Origin: Sistotremastrum niveocremeum HHB9708
Taxonomy: Eukaryota; Basidiomycota; Agaricomycetes; Sistotremastrales; Sistotremastraceae
Direction of reading: 5' to 3'
Length of the DNA: 64,000 nucleotides
Assembly: GCA_001630475.1 (NCBI GenBank)
Contig: KV419425.1
Location: 360,880-424,879, forward strand
Shown here: piece after piece, positions 26,577 to 39,579 of the stretch
Numbering within the stretch: the first letter of the stretch is position 1
How the letters are laid out: each line of letters opens with the position of its first letter
Position numbers and translations under genes: made by a program
The notes under the pieces: generated by a model
The model's database searches: none
The model's input: only the letters and a program-made list of their open reading frames with translations
What the model was told of the DNA's origin: nothing

Positions 26577-28420
26577 ATGTCTGTTAGGGGTGACCGACGC
26601 GAATTTACGACTTCAGAGGATAATCATCTGGTCGAGTACTTGGCTACAGAACATCCTGACAAGAAAAATCGCTCGGGGAACCGTGTATTCGAGGAGCTCG
26701 TATCTAATGTAAGCTCATGCTTCCTCATACTCTGATTAACCTGAATAGTACCCGACTTGCACTAGGCAGGAGACAAATGGCCCTGGAGTAAAACACATTC
26801 AGCACAGTCATGGCGAAATCATTACGTGAAGGATGAGAAGAGATTCGATCGAAAGATCAACAAATTCATAAAAGAACACGAAGAACTAGAGGTGCGCGGT
26901 CCTGAGCCTACGGCAGGCCAGGACGTGGAGATTACTTCTGTGAAGTGCGTATAAGATCCTCCTCCTTCGATTAGTTTCTGATTCATCTCTCGTATCGCAG
27001 AGTCAAAGACTGGATCAATACGGCAAATCCTATCCAACTGACGGAGGACATGAGCAAACAGGTGTCCAATAACCGGCCTGTGGGACGGCAGGCGTTCCGA
27101 GGATCAGACATGAACCGTGGATCAAATGCCGCTTCTCCGACTCTCGAAGATCAAGGTATAGAAGGACAATTACCGCCTTCATCTATTCGCGAGGAATCCA
27201 TGGCGGCGTCGGGTGTACCATTGAAAGCTCCTCAATCTCAATCTCATGCCAGTCAAACCATGACCCCGCCAGTCTCGCGACATACGTCAGTCACTGAAGC
27301 TCACTCGAATAAACACGCGCTGCGGAATAGGGAAGAGGTAATTTGTCGAAGCGGATACGCGGATACGAGATCAAAGCTCTCACGACTGTAACAGGAAAGA
27401 GAAGTAGAAAAGATCACGACACCTTCTGGAACTCAAGACCTGGATGACGAAGAACCGATACAGACCAGACACTCTCGAACGCAAAGCATGTCTACGATTC
27501 CCCTTGATTCGTCTCCGCTACGGGGATATGGACTCAGTCAGCAAAATTTACAGATTTATCAATTTCCTTCGAAAGCATCTACTTCCAAAATTTCTCCTCG
27601 ACCTGCAAAATCCTCACCAGCCCCTCCATTCCGCGACCTCTCTATCATGGACTCTCGACTATCGAGAGTTGTGGCCTCTTCTGTAGACCTTACTGATCGA
27701 TATGCACGCCGTCGAACTGAAGCCGGCATCCCATCATTGCTCGACATGAGCAGCCCGAATGGGTCTGGATTAAGAGAACGTATCACCAGCCGCCGTCATA
27801 CTTTTGGTGGTGCCCATCCAATCCCGACTTATCAAGTCGCATCACCTGCGCAGTTAATCTCACACCCGCCCTCCACGATATTACCGCCACCTACAGAGAC
27901 GCCGATCGACCTCAGCACCGTTTCGGATAAAGATCTTTCATTCGCAACCCAGATCGGTCTGCATGCCGCTCTCGAAAGCATCGGGCGCAATCATGGCTTC
28001 ACCAAAGAGCGCGTCCGTGAGATATGGGAGAAGTGTGGGGATTTGGAGAGAACGGATGAGATCTTGACGAATATGCGACGAGCGGCTGAAGAAATTGGAG
28101 AAAGAAGTTTGAATGCTCTGGATGATGTCGAGGCTTCGTCGAGGAAGCGGAAGCGAGAGATCGACCACTCAACTCCTGCTCCGGGAGGCGCACATCGACG
28201 CAGCTTGGGTTCGTCCATCGGGGCCCGATCCAAGAGTCGCCTCTCTGAATCGATAAATCTTCCTCTATCACCCTCAGAAGAACCGGAGGTTACCTGGACA
28301 CCAGAAGAAGACGACCTGATCAGGAAAGGAGACGAGGGTCTGGCCCAACTAGAGGAGAGGAAGGGCAAGCATAGTGTCAGAAAACGTATGGTTGAGATGA
28401 TCGCTGCTGGTATCTTCTGA
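26577..28420 (+). CDS. rap1: Rap1-type Myb domain protein (putative telomere-associated factor)
   Basis: Four exons (26577-26708, 26766-26944, 27001-27337, 27395-28420) encode 557 residues. Residues 8-65 match the Rap1 Myb domain: REFTTSEDNHLVEYLATEHP, KKNRSGNRVFEELVSN, DKWPWSKTHSAQSWRNHYVK. A Ser/Pro-rich disordered middle follows. Near the C-terminus an alpha-helical region (SFATQIGLHAALESIGRNHG, ERVREIWEKCGDLERTDEIL) and the ending VTWTPEEDDLIRKGDEGLAQ resemble Rap1-family C-terminal parts. No N-terminal BRCT domain is present in this model. Rap1 proteins act at telomeres as shelterin subunits in fission yeast and animals. A 5' extension using an upstream exon (M-A-H-H-R) is possible. The family call rests on the Myb pattern read by eye. 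Confidence 0.72.
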
Positions 28421-28732
28421 AACCCTCATTTTTTTATCTTATCCGCCTCGGGCTATGGGTTATGCTATTCGTATTATATCTCTTATCTAAGATTTTCCAT
28501 GTCCTCGAATATTTCCCCCCAAATTGTCGACGATTATCTGGCGGAGATCCGGAATCGGATGTGCGACTGCATTGATGCTCCTATCGATCTTGGTCCTCGC
28601 GGTTCATGATCAAAGCCCTGACCTCAATATTCCATTGGGCGAAAAATGTACATATACGTGTAAAAATTCTGTGGCAGGCTTGGTGACAAAGCAAACCCAT
28701 CGACCCAACCTGAAGCCTGCTGCTGCCAGCGG
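28421..28732. other. convergent 3' region between Rap1-like and DUF6697-like A
   Basis: 312 bp between two convergent 3' ends; nothing else recognised. Confidence 0.5.
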
Positions 28733-30270
28733 TCAGAGAATCTCAATTGGCGACCCTTTGCTGCCATGGCCTGATCCAATATAAAATCGAGCAGCTCGTC
28801 TGATACGTTTCGAAGGCGACGGCGATTCATCTGGTAGCTGATCAATTTCATCTCCATCCTCTATAACCCTTTTCCTAGGAGATCTAGAAAGACTGGGCAG
28901 CTTCTCCGGCTCCAGCTTGATTTCCGTGTCCGGATCCTCTGGCAACACCAGTTTCGTTTCCAATTCGACCTCAAGCTTAACTTCTTCCTTCAGAGGCTTC
29001 TCCTCTTTCACGACGGGTTTCTCCTCCTGCTTAATCTCGGGCTTCTCTTCTAGATCCTCGAAATCTTCTCCGGAAAGCACCCGCTGCATCGCTACATTGT
29101 AGCCCGTGCAGTTACATGTGGAAGTGCGCATCGTCTAGTCGAGTTTAGTGATGGTTGCGATTGTAAGAGAGAACATATTACCCAGTCACCACGCGCGATC
29201 GCTTCTTCAAGGTCGCTTATCTCGAGATGTGGCACCCCTCCTTCTCGAATCTTCCTTGCTAAGGTCACAGTATTGACGGGATGCATTATATAGCTCTTTG
29301 AGGTAGAAAACTTTTTGAACCTACGACAACGAAGGACTATGAGCAACATTGCAGCGATACACTGGTCCGCAAATTACCATGCCGTTTTAGTCTGGCCGCC
29401 TAGTCAAAGCCTGGACAAAGAGTTTGACGCAAATGCTTACCTCCAGTGATGTTTCCCGCCATTCTTGAACACTGACGGGATCAGAGGTCCTGAATGTGTA
29501 GTCGCCATAATATTTCCATTGACCTGAACCAACCCGTCCAAACATCGGAAATGATAGACCATCTGGCGTCTCGCCAGATCCGAAAAACATCACGCCACAT
29601 TCTCCTGGCTTTCTGGGCATATGCGGGTTCCAATTGGGCCTTGGACAAGCATAAAACTCGATGCCGTCTCGGATCCGATGGGTCGCGACAGTAGGCCACG
29701 TTAATTGGACGCTTCCGCCGTAGTGGTTGCTAATATGTTGGCGGGTGTAGGTTCGATTGAGGATGTCGGGGCTATAAGGTAAGTGGCGATCCATGCAGCC
29801 ATGTTCATTATATCGACGAATCAAAGAGTCCTCCTCCAGGAGTAAAGGATATTCTTCTTCTTTCTTCACTTTGATCTGACAACTCATGAGTGCCGCGCTC
29901 GAACTCCTGTAAAGCGCGTCCACAAATCATACCTTCACATCTGGTTTTTCATCTTTCACCTCTCTCGGTGTCGCCTTCGCACCCCCCTGCGCGTATATTT
30001 GATCTATCGATGAAGCTCAGATGCAATGCATGCCCTTCAACTCACCGCTTTCTCTTTCTTTCCCGTCGCCTTAGGCTCAGGCGTCAGGTCCTCTTCCGCA
30101 CTATCTTGAAAATCGGTACGCTCCAAGTCGGTGTTTCGAGGCGACCCTGTTCAAGACACCAAGAATGGCCTGATTTTCCGCTTTCGAGACAGGGAACCAT
30201 GTTGAAAGCACCTACGTTGGACCCTACGTTGGACTACGGTGCGTTTAGAAGAGGATCGTGTAGAAGGCAT
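28733..30270 (-). CDS. DUF6697-like protein A (tandem copy)
   Basis: Function unknown. About seven exons. The start at 30270 gives MPSTRSSSKRTVVQRR. An acidic/basic region with KDEKPDVK follows, then a conserved core: YPLLLEEDSLIRRYNEHG, RTYTRQHISNHYGGSVQ, PNWNPHMPRKPGECGVMFF, PMFGRVGSGQWKYYGDYTFR and EWRETSLE. After that come a TLARKIREGGVPHLEISDL segment and a Cys-containing CNCTGYNVAMQRVLSGEDF. The C-terminal tail is strongly charged (EEKPVVKEEKPLKEEVKLE) and ends SKGSPIEIL. The core resembles a family common in basidiomycetes that I believe is DUF6697. Charged tails and LPDESPSPSKRIRR suggest a nuclear protein. A close paralog lies just upstream on the same strand. Confidence 0.78.
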
Positions 30271-30485
30271 ACTAGTGACCAGATTGCGCAAATGGTATGC
30301 TAGTGCTCGACACGAGGTTCAAGCCTGAAGCGACGCCAACACTCATGTTCGCCCCGAGCCTTTAGGTAAATTATGGTTCCGGAATTCCGATTTGCTTCCG
30401 TTCCAGGTTTTGAGCGCCGGGTTCCTGAATGAAGGATATGATTGTCTTAATACAAGGTAAATTCACAGTGTAATCATGCAAATGA

Positions 30486-32057
30486 TCAGAAGATTTCAAT
30501 TGGTGAGCTTTTGCTACCCTGCCCTGATCCAATATAAAACCGAGGAGATTGTCGAGTCCGTTTTGAGGGCGAAGGCGATTCATCTGGTAGCTGATCAAGT
30601 TCTTCATCATCCTCTTTCGCTCTTTTCTTAGGAGATTTAGCGGGCCTGTGAATATTCCCGGCCTCCACTTTGATCTCTGTGATATCATCGTCCAATCTCA
30701 ATACAGGTTTTGTTTCCGATTTCACCTCAAGCTTGACTTCCTCTTTCACAGGCTTTTCCTCGGTTTTCACCACGGGCTTTTCTTCTTCCTTGATGTCAGG
30801 CTTTTCTTCGAGCTCTTCGAAGTCTTCTCCGAGAAGAACCCGCTGCATTTCCACATTATAGGCTGTGCACCTGCAAGTGGAAGTCGATAGCATCTAGACT
30901 AATCTGAGCAACGGTCAACAATATGCAAGATGAAGTCTTACCCATTCACCGCGTACGAGTCCTTCTTCGAGGTCGTCTACTTCGAGATGGGACACACCTC
31001 CTTCTCGTATTTTCCTCACTAAAGTAACCGTATTGATCTCATGATACGCCCAGCCTTTCAATGTGGAGACGGCTTTGAACCTGAGACAGGAATGGCATCA
31101 GTAAATTCACAAGGAACCGAGTCTTCCGCAAATCACCATGCCATCTTCGTCTGTTAAAGTGAGGATCAGATCTGGAGATAGATGATCATGCAAGAGCTCA
31201 CCTCGAGTGATGTTTCGCGCCATTCTCGAACACTAAGTGGTTCCGAGGTCCTGAATTGATAATCGCCATAATACTGCCATTCTCCTGAACGAACCCTCCC
31301 AAACATAGGGAATGAGCGATGATCTGGTACTTCCCCGGAACCGAAAAAGAGTACGCCACATTCACCCGGTTTTCGAGGCATATGAGGATTCCAATTCAAC
31401 CTCGGGCAAACATAGTATCGGATCCCATCCCGAACACGATGTTGAGCGACCTTGACCCACGTTTCTTGGACATTTCCACCATAATGATTGCTGATATGTT
31501 GGCGAGTGTAGGTTCGATTCAGGACGTCAGGGCTATAGGGTAAGTGACGATCCCTGCAGCCATGTTGGTTGTATCGACGAATCAAAGAATCTTCATCTAG
31601 AGTCAAAGGAAATTCCTCTTCTTTTTTCACTTTGATCTGAATATTTGCCGCACGTGAGTATTCGAATGAGCGCCTTGAGCAAGTCCAAGATCATACCTTA
31701 ATATCCGGTTTCTCATCTTTCACAACCATTGGTTTGATAGTCGCATGATCCTACACGTTACATCAGTCGCTCGATGAAGACTGGATGCAATGAGGTACTC
31801 TTCGACTCACCACTTTTTCCTTCTTAACCTTGTCAATAATCACTGGCTTCACATCCTCCTTCTCACTGTCTTCTATATCGATAATGGAGAATCTATTTTC
31901 CAATTCGGCCGTTCGAAGTGTTCCTATTCAAAGTTCCAAGGGCAGTTTGAGTAAATCTTTCTATTCGCTCTGGAACAGTCCAATGGAATGTGGTGCACCT
32001 ACTTTGCGTTGTGGGTGTGGCGGCATCGCGTCTGGAAGAGGACCGAGTGGAAGGCAT
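30486..32057 (-). CDS. DUF6697-like protein B (tandem copy)
   Basis: The upstream partner of copy A, with the same exon order. The start at 32057 gives MPSTRSSSRRDAATPTTQ, then an intron with donor GTAGGTGC, then RTLRTAELENRFSIIDIEDS. The core has FPLTLDEDSLIRRYNQHG, RTYTRQHISNHYGGNVQ, LNWNPHMPRKPGECGVLFF, SGEWQYYGDYQFR and EWRETSLE. The C-terminus has CRCTAYNVEMQRVLLGEDF, the charged KEEEKPVVKTEEKPVKEEV, and ends SKSSPIEIF. It is separated from copy A by only 215 bp, and the 5' untranslated sequences also align, so the duplication included the promoter. Function unknown. Confidence 0.78.
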
Positions 32058-32493
32058 TGTTCTGAACAGATTTGTGGAGTTAGTAGAATCGCTTTCGACA
32101 CGAGGTTCGAGCCTGCAACCGCGCCTCAGTACTCAGTCGCGACGCCAATCGAAATGTTCGCGCCGGAAAGTTGGGTAATTAGACTTCCGAATTCCGAATT
32201 GCTTCCGCTGAAAAAATTATTAGCGCCAGATCACTGATCATCGATCACTGCAGATTTCTGCGCTAACCTCAAATCAGCGAGTCAAAACGTCTAAGATAAT
32301 ATCGACCAGGCATTCGTGAGTTGACGGTCATCAAACATAGTAGATTGAATTTTCTATGAACATGTTATATCCTCCCGCCATGCAATTATATAGCCTCGAT
32401 AGTTGGGTCGATGATGTAGTTCATTTGACCGAACTGAATAAACCCGCAATCACCAGTCCACCGTCAATGAATGGGAGAGCTGATCCATGATTA
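32058..32493. promoter_or_regulatory. promoter region of DUF6697-like B and 3' region of eIF2A
   Basis: A 436-bp gap between two minus-strand genes. The part near 32100-32215 aligns with the sequence just upstream of copy A near 30310-30405 (both contain the words CGACACGAGGTTC and TTCCGAATTCCGA or near forms). This supports duplication of gene and promoter together. Confidence 0.45.
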
Positions 32494-34912
32494 TCAGGTC
32501 GCTCCGGCACCTCCAAGCGCAGCCAACTCCTTCCTGATATCCGCCTCCCCGTCCATCTTCCGGACCTGTGTCGCCTCGAGTCGCTCGCCCCTCTTCGCTT
32601 TCTCCTTGAGCTCCTCAATCGCTTTCAACTACAAACAGGATCAATCTCAGTATTAGCATTCGTCCCTTAAAGACAGAAAGCGAAACGAAAGACGAACCTT
32701 TTTGGTCAAATTGCGAACCTTCTTCGCGACAGTATCCAGATTGCCGCCCTCCTCACTCGGCGTCGGCGGAACAGTAGCGTCCTCAACCCCAGGAATATTC
32801 AACCCCGCAACACCCGCAATGAGACCAGGAACGTTCCCTCTCATCGCATTAACAGGAACAGGCACAGGAGCATCGAGCGCGATCTCTCCTCCTGCACTTT
32901 CTTGAGGCGTACCCGGTCCAGTGGGAGGAGTACCTGCTCCTCCGCCTCCCGGACCTCCAGGCCCACCAGCCTTGCCTTTCTTTTTCTTATTGTTCTTAGG
33001 TCCAGGTGATGGTGATCCATGTCCGTTTCCATTTCCAATTGGAGGCGAAGGAGCAGCACCGGGTACGTATCTCCTCCCTCCATTAGCCATTCCATTCCCA
33101 TTAACGTGTCCTCCATTTCTCGGATCACGTCCATCTCTCGAATATCGTCCCGATCCGGGCGGACCCGGTGTAGATGAAGGTGATCCACTGGGAGAGATCT
33201 TCATCCCTCCTTCATCCTCTCTCTTGAATATACTGGGTGTCGCACCACCCCTTGCACCGGGTGGTCGATATGCCTTCACAACACCATCAGAGGCGACAGG
33301 TGGAGTTGACACAACGATCGCTTCGGCCGCGGAACTGGGCTTAGGCGCAGTGGGAATGGTCGCCGGGAATACAGGGGGAGGGCCGACAAAAGGTTTCCAA
33401 GAAACTTGATAGAGTTCGTCGATAGGCTGGATGTGTATTAGTGGGCCTGTGCAGTGCCAAATTTTGACGCCGTTGTCTACGCGCAGACGGGGGCTTAGGG
33501 TGGCTGTGAGAAGGAAACGACCGTCGGGGGACCATGAGCAGTGGGAAGTGTTTGGGGCGGAGATGGTGGTCACTTTTTGAAGGGTTCTGCGGTCGAAGAT
33601 GGATACTTGGCCCGCGAGATTGCCAAATCCTGCCAGGGCGATGAGACGAGCCTGGGGATTGAAGGAGATGAAGTTGTATGGAGCAGAGCCGAAGTCGTGG
33701 AGCGTGCGGACACGTTGATCGAATAAGACTGCTTTAGCCGGCATGTCTGTTCGAAATTGTTAGCATTGAAATACGACGAGCATGCGGAGGAAACGAACAT
33801 CCGTAAACGACGCCAAATTCTTTCGAATTAGGACTCCAAGCGAAATCATGAATGGGACCCTCTTTATCCAAAGTCACCCGACAGTCGAAGTTACCGGCAG
33901 CAGAGAGCAGATATAGACCTGTCTCTCCGTAGTAACTCTTGTTCGTTTTGTCAACCTCGGTCTGGGTAAGAACGAGGACTTGGGTGCCGAGGTTATTCCA
34001 CTTGATCTGCGTTCGATCTGCCTTATAGAAGGTCTTTTGACATGTGGGAGGAGAGGCGAGTGTCAAGAGCCCGTATATCTTGACACTGGCGGGGGCACCC
34101 TACGTCAAGATGAGTTCGTGCCGAAATAACTGATGAGGAATGGCCAACCTTCTTCTCCCCAACGAATACCGCCAGACTAGGGTTCAGCCCAGGACTGAGC
34201 GTAACGCTCGAACATCCCTCGACTCTCAACTTGTCCACAATCCCTTTCTCCCAATCGGCCGGCTCAAAGACTTGGATCTCGGGTCCGACAAGCCGTATCG
34301 CATGGGATTCAGAGGAAGTGTATTGGAGATCCCAGGAATCTTGAGATTTTTGGGTGAAGGACGTGAGCTGGGATCCAGTCGCCAGAGAAAAGACTCGGAG
34401 GTTTTTGTGTTGCTGGCCTTCTTCGAGCTTCGCTGATGCCGCATGTTAGATATTATGTAAAGCCACAAAAAAGTAGAACACAGGGGGGTAAATGACAAGA
34501 GCTTACCAGGACGCTCCCAAGTCGACAAAAACGTCGATCTCGGCGAAAAGTTAAGCTCGACGATATTCGGGATAGCGAACTCCTGAACGAGGGTCGATTC
34601 CGGGGTGTCTACCTGGAGGACACGCACGCTGTGGATAAAAGTTTTCGTATAATGAGTCTGGTTGATCAACGGAGTTGAAAATACTAAGAAGTGCTTACAC
34701 GTCGGACAAGGCGTATCCAAAGTACCTGCCGTCTGGAGAGTATTGGAACGTGCGTGCGGTGGCCTCAAATGCCTCGAGGGAGCCATAGTCGGGACCGCTA
34801 CCGACACGACCGTGAACCTTTTGAGCGCGATCTATTGATGCCAATTGTCAGACTATGGATATGGGGCGGAGGGCGAGGGCCTACAGGCATATTGGGTAGT
34901 AGAGGCGGCCAT
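32494..34912 (-). CDS. eIF2A: eukaryotic translation initiation factor 2A
   Basis: eIF2A is a WD-repeat-like beta-propeller protein that can deliver initiator tRNA to ribosomes in special initiation events. The start at 34912 gives MAASTTQYA, joined by an intron to YRAQKVHGRVGSGPDYG and ARTFQYSPDGRYFGYALSD, typical of the family N-terminus. Propeller segments include FAWSPNSKEFGVVYG, FDQRVRTLHDFGSAPYN, NPQARLIALAGFGNLAGQ, CSWSPDGRFLLTATLSPRLR and NGVKIWHCTGPL, followed by YQVSWKPF. The C-terminal third is Gly/Pro-rich and Lys-rich (KAYRPPGARG, KNNKKKKGKAGGP), then a helical end KKLKAIEELKEKAKRGERLE and a final GGAGAT. The stop is at 32494. About seven introns. It shares a 121-bp divergent promoter with the PL14-like gene. 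Confidence 0.93.
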
Positions 34913-35033
34913 GAGGAGAGAGAAAGGGACGAAGCAAGTGAATGCTTCAAAGAACAAGTGTACGGACTTTCAATTTCCGGCTATCGTTGATGGACGGCGA
35001 GCAGACCGTCAAACACGACGAACTCCACTTCTA
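34913..35033. promoter_or_regulatory. 121-bp divergent promoter, eIF2A and PL14-like gene
   Basis: The two predicted start codons face away from each other with only 121 bp between them. No TATA box is visible. An upstream in-frame ATG for the right gene lies at 34845, inside the first intron of eIF2A, and I regard it as chance. Confidence 0.5.
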
Positions 35034-36512
35034 ATGCTTTATCTTTTTGCTTTTTTATCGTTGCTTATACCTCTATCGCAATGCTCTCCTCCTATTGAAG
35101 TCACATACCTTACCCAAACATCTACATCAGACGTCCTTCTCCAAACCACCGTCACCCGAACGTCGACCACGACAATCGTTCCATCCAAGCCACCTATCGT
35201 ATCTTGGTCTCAGCCTACTTCACTTCCTAATCTCGACTCATTCGGAGTCGTGAATTATGCTGATGGAAAGCAAAATCTTGCAATCGTAACGGGCATCCCA
35301 GCATCCGCTTCAGCTCTACCTACATCGACCACAACACCTACTTCTTTGCTGTCCTCAGATCGTGCATCGTCCACTTCATTAAAGTCAGATAATACATCCA
35401 CCCATACCGCCCTCCCCTCTCAAGGAGCTCCCCCAACGTGGTCAAACACATCAGCCGTACTCCAACTCTTCTACCCTTCTGGATCCATAAATCCAGGATC
35501 GAAACCTGTCGGTGGTGCGGATTTCTATGCTCTACCTCCACCTTTATCTCCAAAAATAAAGAACGCATCGACCGTCACGCTTTCCTACTCCGTCTTCTTC
35601 CCAATCGATTTTGACTGGGTTCTGGCCGGTAAATTGCCAGGACTGTATGGCGGTCATCAAGGATGCAGCGGAGGTGACGATGCAAGTGATTGCTTCAGTA
35701 CCCGGATGATGTGGAGGCAGGATGGCGCTGGTGAACTGTACCTTGTACGCTTTCCCCTTCCTTTTACTACCTTTGCCACCAAGGAGAATCTAATTGAGAT
35801 GTTCAAAGTACGCGCCGCGAGATCTCCAAGACCCCTCGCTCTGTAAAACACCCCCGCAGTCCGTCTGCTCATCCACATATGGCCTCTCCATCGGTCGTGG
35901 TTCATTCCATTTTACCCGAGGAGCGTGGACACACGTTTCCCAAACAATCACACTCAACACACCCGGTGTTCCAAATGGACGCTTCACAATCTCCATCAAC
36001 GGCGTCCAGATTCTCTCTTCCAATAAGGTGCTCTACAGAGACGATCCCAATGCCACAGAAGGGAAAGCAAATAACGACGCGGCCGTTTGGAGTGATACAT
36101 TGTATCGATCTCCGCTCGTTGAATCGTATCCCATTCGACTTGAAGTTCCTCCCGCGTCCAACGAGAATTCGGGGTTGTTGGGAAGCGTTGTAGCTATCCT
36201 CGGCCTGGACCTGGATTCGCCTGCCTCCTCTTCGTCCTCTTCCTCATCACCATCGCCATCCTCATCTAAACCCACGCATACAACCTCGAAATCCAAACCC
36301 TCCTCGACATCCAAAACTCCCTCAACGCCAACTCCGAAGGTCCCCATCACATTCTCCGGTCTATTCTTCAGGTATCTTCCTTGGCACTCTATCCTTGAAC
36401 GTAGCTGACATTGAGATATAGCACCTTCTTTGGAGGACACGAGTCCGAATATGCAACTCCGAAAGACCAATATACCTGGTTCAAAGATTTCGCGATATCG
36501 ATCGATGCGTGA
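35034..36512 (+). CDS. secreted polysaccharide lyase family 14-like protein
   Basis: Three exons (35034-35744, 35809-36371, 36422-36512) encode 454 residues. The N-terminus MLYLFAFLSLLIPLSQCSPP is a clear signal peptide, followed by about 100 Ser/Thr-rich residues that may be O-glycosylated. The catalytic-type domain contains YSVFFPIDFDWVLAGKLPG, GGHQGCSGG, DCFSTRMMWRQDGAGELYL, PPQSVCSSTYGLSIGRGSFH and GAWTHVSQTITLN, and ends FFSTFFGGHESEYATPKDQY. These match PL14-type domains (glucuronan/alginate lyase-like) common in basidiomycetes. A Ser/Pro/Thr/Lys-rich insertion (36222-36345) sits near the end of the domain, before FSGLFFSTFFGG. Exact substrate unknown; likely secreted to the wall or medium. 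Confidence 0.8.
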
Positions 36513-36975
36513 TTGTTGGGAACGTTGAATGTGTCGTCGGGAGGAGCGCAGTAGTATCAGAGGATCACACAGCAGAGGGCACAGAACGGTTGCAGGCTTG
36601 GCCCAAGGTTTCGGACACTCCTTGGTAGACTTGTGCCCTTGGACTTTCTTCATCGCAGTGCTTTAATTTCTATCGTTTTTCGTAGTCATTGTTTTCGGAT
36701 CATCTTTCATCCATTATTATCAATATCCTATTCTCTGCTTTATAGATCAATTCTCCCAATAAATTCAGGCTTTGGCGACAAGCAATGCTTAAAGATATTA
36801 GCAGGGCATCATCAGGCGTTCCGCAGAGTATATATCGAAGGCTGAAACGAGTCCCGATATTTTTCGCTAGGAATCCCCATATTCAACGAACATGCATAGA
36901 TTCGAGCTGAGAGAAGACACAATGTCTTCTCTGACCGGGTACACAACGAAATATGGCAACTAATATGAATGACTC
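36513..36975. other. convergent 3' region, PL14-like and peroxidase 1
   Basis: 463 bp between two convergent 3' ends. T-rich sequence near 36660-36740 may serve as a 3' untranslated region. No gene recognised. Confidence 0.45.
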
Positions 36976-38379
<1,404 letters not shown>

Positions 38380-38453
38380 GCAGTTGATTGGAAAGGGTAA
38401 AATGCGATGAGAACTGAGAGTCCTTGGAAGAATGGGTACGGGATACCAGAGGG

Positions 38454-38462
38454 TATTTATAG
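38454..38462 (-). promoter_or_regulatory. TATA box of peroxidase 1
   Basis: On the minus strand this reads CTATAAATA, 75-83 bp upstream of the start codon. The same nonamer occurs upstream of peroxidase 2. Confidence 0.7.
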
Positions 38463-38719
38463 CAGTGCATCTATTTCAATCCCTCAAGATGAATATTGAA
38501 ACTGCGTTCCCATCGAGTTTCGCGCCGCCGATGATGTTGTGAACTGCGTTTTCTCGCTGCCGCATCCATATGAGTTTCCTATCCAATGATATCAACGAGA
38601 TCAGCACATACGGTGTAGGAAAGGGGCTATCTGTCCAGACAGAGCAGCCCCTTTGATGTCTGAAGTATTGCCCACTGCTCAGGAAGAGGCACGCAGAAAC
38701 GGACGACTTGACTGGGCGG

Positions 38720-38817
38720 CCAATCCAACAAAGCATGTTTGAAACTTCTCGAACGCGAAGGATGAGTCATTTAGACAGGCACGAAGACTGTGCGACTGAG
38801 GGCCACAACAACGGGGA
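38720..38817 (-). promoter_or_regulatory. upstream promoter block of peroxidase 1 shared with peroxidase 2
   Basis: It contains CCAATCCAAC at the left end and GACTGTGCGACT plus CAACAACGGGGAG-like words at the right end, in the same order and spacing as at 42251-42350. The block lies about 340-440 bp upstream of the start. Confidence 0.55.
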
Positions 38818-39579
38818 GGGGTCACATTCCACTGGTTCTGGCGTTGTATTTATATCGTCTCAATCCTGGCGAAAGATCACAGGTGCGTGGAAAGTCTCTC
38901 GCGACACCGCTCTAGTGGGATGAGACAAAGTCTCCGCACAATAGGGTCTGATGAAGTTAGCCTGGTGTCGTGTGAGCTTCACCTGGAACACATACCAGAG
39001 CCATCCATTGGAATCGCTTCTATTCAACCAAAGCCACAGGTTAGGAACCTTTAGGCCCGGAATAGTTGACTCAGCGAGAAAATGAGAAAGTTATGTGTGG
39101 AAGCGAGAGAAGGTCTCTGAGAAAAGTCTTGAATCCTGTAGCCCGATCGAGCTATGGGAAACGGTCGAAACCAAGCGTCGATGATCTCTGTATCTCATCG
39201 AAGATAGAGTGAATAACAGGATGAGTTCGATAGACTTGATGACCGTCGTTTCAGCCTAGCCTCGACCCCTACACCACGAATAAAGACCAAGTGATGGATC
39301 CCGCTGAAGGTTGTCGAGGAGCTGATGCAAAGGCCTAACTCGGGTATGACGCAGTGAGCGGTATGGAATTGATATAGGAAACAGCCTTGATCTAGTAGTT
39401 AACAGGTACGAATGAGTTGCTTGGCGTGCGAAGTCATTGAGCAAATACCTGGACATAGCATGGGCGTGCCTAGACATACACCTGATTTCACATCGCCGTC
39501 CTGACAGATGGTCGTGGGGGAAGATGCATCACTACATAACCGGGTTAATTGATGATATTGGAGCAGAAACCAACGAAGA

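Noticed and set aside
32100-32160. tRNA-like GGTTCGA word
   Set aside because: No cloverleaf could be folded around it. It belongs to the 5' region of DUF6697-like B and has a counterpart upstream of copy A.
32921-33409. 162-codon Pro/Gly-rich plus-strand frame
   Set aside because: It is the antisense shadow of the Gly/Pro-rich part of eIF2A.
34845-35033. N-terminal extension of the PL14-like protein to 34845
   Set aside because: It would place coding sequence inside the first intron and first exon of eIF2A and bury the signal peptide that starts at 35034.
36033-36653. 206-codon minus-strand frame with acidic stretches
   Set aside because: It is antisense to the Ser/Thr-rich part of the PL14-like gene, whose reading is supported by conserved motifs and splicing.
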